This document shows, in pieces, positions 25,388 through 28,929 of a DNA stretch of 28,929 nucleotides. The stretch is from contig JAIRZV010000135.1 of assembly GCA_031267055.1 (NCBI GenBank), forward strand, positions 1 to 28,929. Direction: 5' to 3'. The number at the start of each line of letters is the position of its first letter. The stretch's first letter is position 1. The position numbers were made by a program, and so were the translations under genes. The notes beneath the pieces were generated by a model. That model saw only the letters and a list, made by a program, of their open reading frames with translations, had not been told where the DNA came from and did not search any database. The stretch comes from Candidatus Margulisiibacteriota bacterium. Its GTDB lineage: Bacteria > Margulisbacteria > Termititenacia > Termititenacales > Termititenacaceae.

Positions 25388-27334
25388 TTATTCTAACTCT
25401 TTCAATTTATCCCGCAGCAGCGCCGCGCGCTCGAAATCCAAATGCTCGGCCGCTTTGAACATTTCCGCGCGGAGTTTCTTGACGTATTCCAATAATTCCA
25501 GCGGATTTTTGAGCGGCGGCGGCTTGGTCAGCGCGGTCTCGTCAGCCACGACGCTTTTTTTAATATTTTTCTTAATTGTTTCCGGCGTGATGTTGTGCTT
25601 TTGATTGTGGGCTATTTGTATAGCGCGGCGCCGGTTCGTTTCTTTGACGGCTTTGTCGAGACTCTCTGTCAAAATATCGGCGTACAAGATCACGCGGCCG
25701 TTGACATTGCGCGCCGCGCGTCCGATAGTCTGGATCAACGAACGCTCCGAACGCAAAAAACCTTCTTTGTCCGCGTCCAGTATGGCGATGAGCGAGACTT
25801 CCGGCAGATCCAGACCCTCACGCAGCAAATTGACGCCGACCAAAATATCGTATTTGCCCGCGCGCAGATCGTTGAGTATTCTCACTCTTTCGAGAGTCTC
25901 TATGTCCGAGTGCAGATAACAAACTTTGAAGCCCTTGCCCAGCAAAAATTGGCTCAATTCTTCGGACATGCGCTTAGTCAACGCGGTCACCAAAACTCTC
26001 TCCTGCCGCGCGATGACTTTTTCCGCCTCTTTTTGTAGATCCGGCACCTGTCCCTCGACCGGTTTGAGCTCCACCTGCGGATCGACCAAACCAGTCGGCC
26101 GGATGATCTGCTCGACGACATTTTCCCGTCCGGCCTGCTCCAATTCATAGACAGCGGGCGTGGCGGACACGTAAATAGCGTCCTTGATTTTTGCGTTAAA
26201 TTCACGAAAAGTTAGCGGCCGGTTGTCTCGGGCCGACGGCAGGCGAAAACCGTATTCCACCAGACGATCTTTGCGCGCTTTGTCCCCCGCCGCCATGCTG
26301 CCGATCTGCGAAACCGTGACATGCGACTCGTCCACGACCAGCAGGAAGTCTTTGGGGAAATAATCCAGCAAAGTGCCGGGCGACGAGCCGGCCGCGCGCA
26401 TATCGAGATGCCGCGAATAGTTTTCAATGCCGTTGCAATAGCCGATCTCGCGGATCATTTCCAGATCATAGAGCGTGCGTTGCTTGATGCGGTGCGCGGC
26501 CACTATGTTTTTTTCTTTTTCAAAAACCGCGACCTGCTTTTCCATTTCGCGCTGAACATTTTGCAAAGAAATTTCCAGTTTTTCTTTGTCAGTCACATAG
26601 TGTTTGCCCGGATAGATCGCAATATCCGCGAGAGTGCGCAGTGGTATACGCTCGGCGGCGGCGAGTTCTGTTATTTTCTCCAGCTCGTCACCCCAAAATT
26701 CCAGCCGGACAATATTGAGCTGATCCGGCGGCACCAGCTCCAGCGTGTCGCCTTTGACGCGAAATTTACCGCGGCTGACCTCGATATCGTTGCGCTCATA
26801 CTGCATTTCCACCAGCCGCTTGATCACCGCATCGCGCGAGATGGCCTGACCTCGCTTCAAATAAAAAACTGTGTTGAAATATTCCTCCGGCAGGCCGAGG
26901 CCGTAAATGCAGGACACCGAAGCCACGACGATGACATCTTTTCTCGTCATCAGAGCTTTGGTCGCGCTGTGGCGCAGGCGGTCGATTTCCTGATTGATGG
27001 ACGCGTCTTTTTCGATATAAGTGTCTGTCGCCGGTATATAAGCCTCCGGCTGATAATAATCATAATAGCTGACAAAATATTCCACGGCATTGTCGGGGAA
27101 AAATTCGCGGAATTCACTGTAAAGCTGTGCGGCCAGAGTTTTGTTGTGCGCGATGACCAGCGTCGGTTTTTGCAGATTTTGGATCACGTTGGCCACCGTA
27201 AAAGTTTTGCCGGAGCCGGTCACGCCCAGCAATACCGCTGGACGCTTCTCGCCGCGGGACAAAATTTCCGTTAATTTCGCTATGGCCTGCGGTTGATCAC
27301 CGGCAGGTTGGTAATCGGATTTCAGTTGGAACAT
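25388..27334 (-). CDS. uvrB: Excinuclease ABC subunit B
   Basis: This 648-residue nucleotide excision repair helicase loads damaged DNA from UvrA and recruits UvrC. Visible features are Walker A GVTGSGKT (37-44), the damage-probing beta-hairpin region YDYYQPEAYIPATDTYIEKD (near 91-110), Walker B VVDESH, and helicase motif VI IQTIGRAARN. The C-terminal UVR domain, LRAEMFKAAEHLDFERAA (near 615-632), contacts UvrC. The length is slightly below the usual 660-680 and all domains are present. The ATG at 27334-27332 is preceded at seven bases by TATAAT with no Shine-Dalgarno, so the mRNA is probably leaderless. The promoter overlaps the 3-prime end region of the upstream gene. Confidence 0.98.
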   Translation of the reverse strand: MFQLKSDYQPAGDQPQAIAKLTEILSRGEKRPAVLLGVTGSGKTFTVANVIQNLQKPTLVIAHNKTLAAQLYSEFREFFPDNAVEYFVSYYDYYQPEAYIPATDTYIEKDASINQEIDRLRHSATKALMTRKDVIVVASVSCIYGLGLPEEYFNTVFYLKRGQAISRDAVIKRLVEMQYERNDIEVSRGKFRVKGDTLELVPPDQLNIVRLEFWGDELEKITELAAAERIPLRTLADIAIYPGKHYVTDKEKLEISLQNVQREMEKQVAVFEKEKNIVAAHRIKQRTLYDLEMIREIGYCNGIENYSRHLDMRAAGSSPGTLLDYFPKDFLLVVDESHVTVSQIGSMAAGDKARKDRLVEYGFRLPSARDNRPLTFREFNAKIKDAIYVSATPAVYELEQAGRENVVEQIIRPTGLVDPQVELKPVEGQVPDLQKEAEKVIARQERVLVTALTKRMSEELSQFLLGKGFKVCYLHSDIETLERVRILNDLRAGKYDILVGVNLLREGLDLPEVSLIAILDADKEGFLRSERSLIQTIGRAARNVNGRVILYADILTESLDKAVKETNRRRAIQIAHNQKHNITPETIKKNIKKSVVADETALTKPPPLKNPLELLEYVKKLRAEMFKAAEHLDFERAALLRDKLKELE

Positions 27335-27341
27335 GGGGCTG

Positions 27342-27347
27342 ATTATA
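27342..27347 (-). promoter_or_regulatory. -10 box of uvrB (leaderless)
   Basis: TATAAT on the minus strand lies exactly seven bases before the uvrB ATG, with CAGCCCC between. It sits in the 16-base gap after the upstream stop. The -35 region would fall within the upstream gene, and no clear box is seen there. Confidence 0.5.
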
Positions 27348-27350
27348 CAA

Positions 27351-27986
27351 TTATTCCAGCATTTCCCATATCCTGGCTAGTTTTTGCAGACACTGCCAGA
27401 TGTTGTTAGTGATATTCTCGTCAAAGAAATATTGAGAATAATAATCCCACAGCAATTGCATTAATTCTTCTATTTGTTCCTGAGCGGCAATCTGCTCTCC
27501 ACTCGCACCATAGGCCACTGACCATTCCTTATATTCAGTTATATCCGCCCAGCCTTTTTCTGTCTCACCGACAATCAAATACGCCAGTCCGCGTTTTAAC
27601 AAAATATCCAGAGAAATTGCCACACCTTGTTCACAGCATTCTTGCGCGATAGAACAATATTTTATGATCTTAGACATATCGGACAGTTTCTCCGCTACAT
27701 CCACAGCCCGTGAAGCCAGCAGTTGGTGAAGCTCTAAAATATGGTCATGAACTTTATAAAAACTCTGGTCTTTAAACAAATCTTTCTGCATTGCCAAATC
27801 TAATTGGCTAAGTTCGGCAAACACGGTCAAGGCTTGAGCAAAATATTTATCCGCTTCAACATAATTTGTTTTTTCCTCGGCAGCCAGACCATTTTTAACC
27901 AACTCTGTAATTTGGTCGAAAAAAGGGTGTTCCGCCGCAGTTATCTGTTCCAATTTTTCCTGATCTGCAATAAATTTTAATAACAC
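27351..27986 (-). CDS. Uncharacterised helical protein, possibly TPR-like
   Basis: I do not recognise this soluble protein of about 211 residues. It is almost all helical. Patterns such as GLAAEEKTNYVEADKYFAQAL and KRGLAYLIVGETEKGWADITEY look like tetratricopeptide helix pairs, which would suggest a protein-binding role. The start is uncertain. The frame is open from a TTG at 28040, but a TATAAT box at 28026-28021 lies inside that extension, and AAAGGA sits nine bases before a GTG at 27986-27984, which I prefer. It precedes uvrB on the same strand, but uvrB has its own -10 box, so a functional link is not implied. Confidence 0.6.
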   Translation of the reverse strand: MLLKFIADQEKLEQITAAEHPFFDQITELVKNGLAAEEKTNYVEADKYFAQALTVFAELSQLDLAMQKDLFKDQSFYKVHDHILELHQLLASRAVDVAEKLSDMSKIIKYCSIAQECCEQGVAISLDILLKRGLAYLIVGETEKGWADITEYKEWSVAYGASGEQIAAQEQIEELMQLLWDYYSQYFFDENITNNIWQCLQKLARIWEMLE

Positions 27987-28064
27987 CTTTTGGTTTCCTT
28001 TTGGCAAATATCTATCGTCAATTATAAAAGAACGATGCAAAATATTTTGGTTGTATATTTACAC

Positions 28065-28093
28065 TTGACTTTACACATTGTATTGTGTAAGAT
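28065..28093 (+). promoter_or_regulatory. Promoter and operator of the second VapBC pair
   Basis: TTGACT (28065-28070), a 17-base spacer and TAAGAT (28088-28093) form the promoter. The palindrome TTACACA-N6-TGTGTAA (28071-28090) fills the spacer and enters the -10 box, as expected for an autorepressor site. The helical protein gene on the other strand starts within about 50-80 bp, so the two may interfere. Confidence 0.7.
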
Positions 28094-28112
28094 TTGGCTG
28101 TGAGGTGCAGGC

Positions 28113-28313
28113 ATGGCCACTAATTTAGCGATAGACAATACTCTCTTGAGCGCCGCTTTAGACATTGGCGGATTGTCCACCAAAAAAGACACAGTTACTT
28201 TAGCTCTGCGGGAGTTCATTCAGAGACGCCGGGCGGAAGACATCATCGGCCTATTTAACCGCGTGGAATACGCTGCCGGCTACAATTATAAAAAATTACG
28301 CCGCCGCAAATGA
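28113..28313 (+). CDS. VapB-family antitoxin
   Basis: This 66-residue protein begins MATNLAIDNTLLSAALDIGG and continues KKDTVTLALREFIQRRR, the pattern of the VapB/DUF2191 antitoxin family: an N-terminal DNA-binding strand-helix-helix followed by a basic toxin-binding tail YNYKKLRRRK. It overlaps the PIN toxin gene by ATGA. GAGGTG lies six bases before the ATG. The palindrome in its promoter suggests repression by the toxin-antitoxin complex. It is only distantly similar to the antitoxin at 5468, so the two pairs are not recent duplicates. Confidence 0.85.
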   Translation: MATNLAIDNTLLSAALDIGGLSTKKDTVTLALREFIQRRRAEDIIGLFNRVEYAAGYNYKKLRRRK

Positions 28314-28717
28314 AAGTGTTGGTTGATACTTCGGTTTGGTCGGCGGTCTTGCGCCGCAAAACAGTCCCCCGCTCCAAAACCGCCGAGATATTGACGGACT
28401 TACTGCGGGATCTAAGAGTTGTTTTGATCGGTCCTATCCGGCAAGAATTACTTTCCGGCATATCCAGTCCGGCGCTTTTTCGGAAATTAAAAGAAAAACT
28501 TTCCGGTTTAACTGATTTTCCACTGGACACTGCTGTTTATGAACTGGCCGCCGAGTATGCCAACACTTGCCGTCAGCACGGCGTGCAGGGTTCGCATACC
28601 GATTTCCTGATCTGCGCCGCCGCCGCGCAAAACGGCTGGGAAATATTTAGTGAGGACAAAGACTTTTTAAATTACCAAAAATATCTGCCCCTAAAACTAC
28701 TCGCGCCGGCGGGTTGA
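28310..28717 (+). CDS. VapC-type toxin, PIN-domain ribonuclease
   Basis: The 135-residue PIN protein has D6 in VLVDTSVWS, E46 in IRQELLSG, D98 in SHTDFLICAAA and D116/D118 in SEDKDF, the standard acidic metal-binding set, all intact. It should be an RNA-cleaving toxin neutralised by the protein encoded just upstream. The ATGA overlap gives coupled translation. Its stop codon lies within the -35 box of the tRNA-Leu promoter. The closeness to a tRNA gene is notable because tRNA genes are common sites where accessory genes integrate, but no integrase or repeat of the tRNA end is seen here. Confidence 0.9.
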   Translation: MKVLVDTSVWSAVLRRKTVPRSKTAEILTDLLRDLRVVLIGPIRQELLSGISSPALFRKLKEKLSGLTDFPLDTAVYELAAEYANTCRQHGVQGSHTDFLICAAAAQNGWEIFSEDKDFLNYQKYLPLKLLAPAG

Positions 28718-28742
28718 GCAATAGATGCTTTTAGGTTAAAAT
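28714..28742 (+). promoter_or_regulatory. Promoter of tRNA-Leu
   Basis: TTGAGC (28714-28719), a 17-base spacer and TAAAAT (28737-28742) place the transcription start near 28749, about 18 bases before the mature tRNA end. Confidence 0.5.
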
Positions 28743-28766
28743 ACAGCCTCTATGTTTTTAAATCTA

Positions 28767-28853
28767 GCCGAGGTGGCGGAATTGGCAGACGCACTAGATT
28801 CAGGTTCTAGCGAGGTCACACTCATGCAGGTTCAACTCCTGTCCTCGGCACCA
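28767..28853 (+). tRNA. tRNA-Leu, anticodon CAG
   Basis: An 87-base class II tRNA. The acceptor arm GCCGAGG pairs with CCTCGGC, followed by discriminator A and an encoded CCA. The D-arm contains TGGCGGAATTGGCAGACGC, typical of leucine tRNAs. The anticodon stem CTAGA/TCTAG encloses loop TTCAGGT with anticodon CAG. A long variable arm is present, and the T-arm GCAGG-TTCAACT-CCTGT is intact. Confidence 0.95.
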
Positions 28854-28872
28854 AATAAGGAGGACATACATT

Positions 28873-28929
28873 ATGTCAGACATACTAGGTTCAACAGGTT
28901 TCGAGGATATCAACCTTGAGGAAAGGTCT
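28873..28929 (+). CDS. N-terminus of an unidentified protein (partial)
   Basis: An ATG at 28873 preceded by AAGGAGG (28857-28863) opens a frame reading MSDILGSTGFEDINLEERS to the window edge. The strong ribosome site makes it a probable gene, possibly transcribed with the tRNA. The start resembles in style those of the large proteins at 13801 and 17137, but 19 residues cannot identify it. Confidence 0.6.
   Translation, partial: MSDILGSTGFEDINLEERS

Noticed and set aside
28310..28853. Integrated island at tRNA-Leu
   Set aside because: A toxin-antitoxin pair sits beside the tRNA gene, but there is no integrase and no duplicated tRNA 3-prime segment in the window.
1..28929. CRISPR array or insertion sequence
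   Set aside because: No regularly spaced direct repeats of CRISPR type and no transposase-like reading frame were seen on either strand.

Overview
The window looks like chromosomal DNA of a Gram-negative-type bacterium. Support for this comes from housekeeping genes (uvrB, ahcY, a tRNA-Leu), a lipid/LPS-type acyltransferase, a secreted beta-helix protein, and very large proteins whose C-termini look like outer-membrane beta-barrels. No plasmid, phage or transposase gene is visible. Gene order and protein style do not match Proteobacteria. My weak guess is a candidate phylum such as Margulisbacteria, but the sequence alone does not prove it.

Layout. (1) 1-2.4 kb: the tail of an unknown gene, a bidirectional hairpin, then a DUF374 acyltransferase and a NifA-type sigma-54 activator that diverge from interlocked promoters. 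(2) 2.4-5.5 kb: a palindromic repeat fills the gap between convergent genes, followed by a 935-residue beta-rich protein on the minus strand. (3) 5.4-8.7 kb: a VapBC toxin-antitoxin pair, ahcY, a 300-bp intergenic cluster of related palindromic repeats, and a PfkB kinase that may remove the adenosine made by AhcY. (4) 8.75-22.7 kb: the most unusual part, a six-gene plus-strand block. It encodes two ParA/MinD-type ATPases, a 770-residue single-span membrane protein with a large cytoplasmic domain and an extracytoplasmic coiled coil, a 198-residue membrane protein with a related C-terminal domain, a 1085-residue alanine-rich coiled-coil protein, and an 1852-residue helical/coiled-coil/beta-rich protein. 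I do not recognise this combination. I propose an envelope-spanning assembly positioned or powered by the ATPases. The first ATPase gene contains a run of 14 G that could switch it off by slippage. (5) 22.7-25.3 kb: a secreted parallel beta-helix plus fibronectin-like protein with its own promoter. (6) 25.4-28.9 kb: uvrB, a helical (TPR-like) protein, a second VapBC pair, tRNA-Leu(CAG) and the start of another gene.

Expression signals fall into two classes. Five genes (DUF374, NifA-like, PfkB, beta-helix protein, uvrB) have a TATAAT-like -10 box 6-8 nt before their ATG and no Shine-Dalgarno, so their mRNAs are probably leaderless. Genes inside operons, ahcY and the toxin-antitoxin genes carry AAGGAG- or GAGGTG-type ribosome binding sites. 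Function calls rest on motif recognition by eye; no database search was possible.
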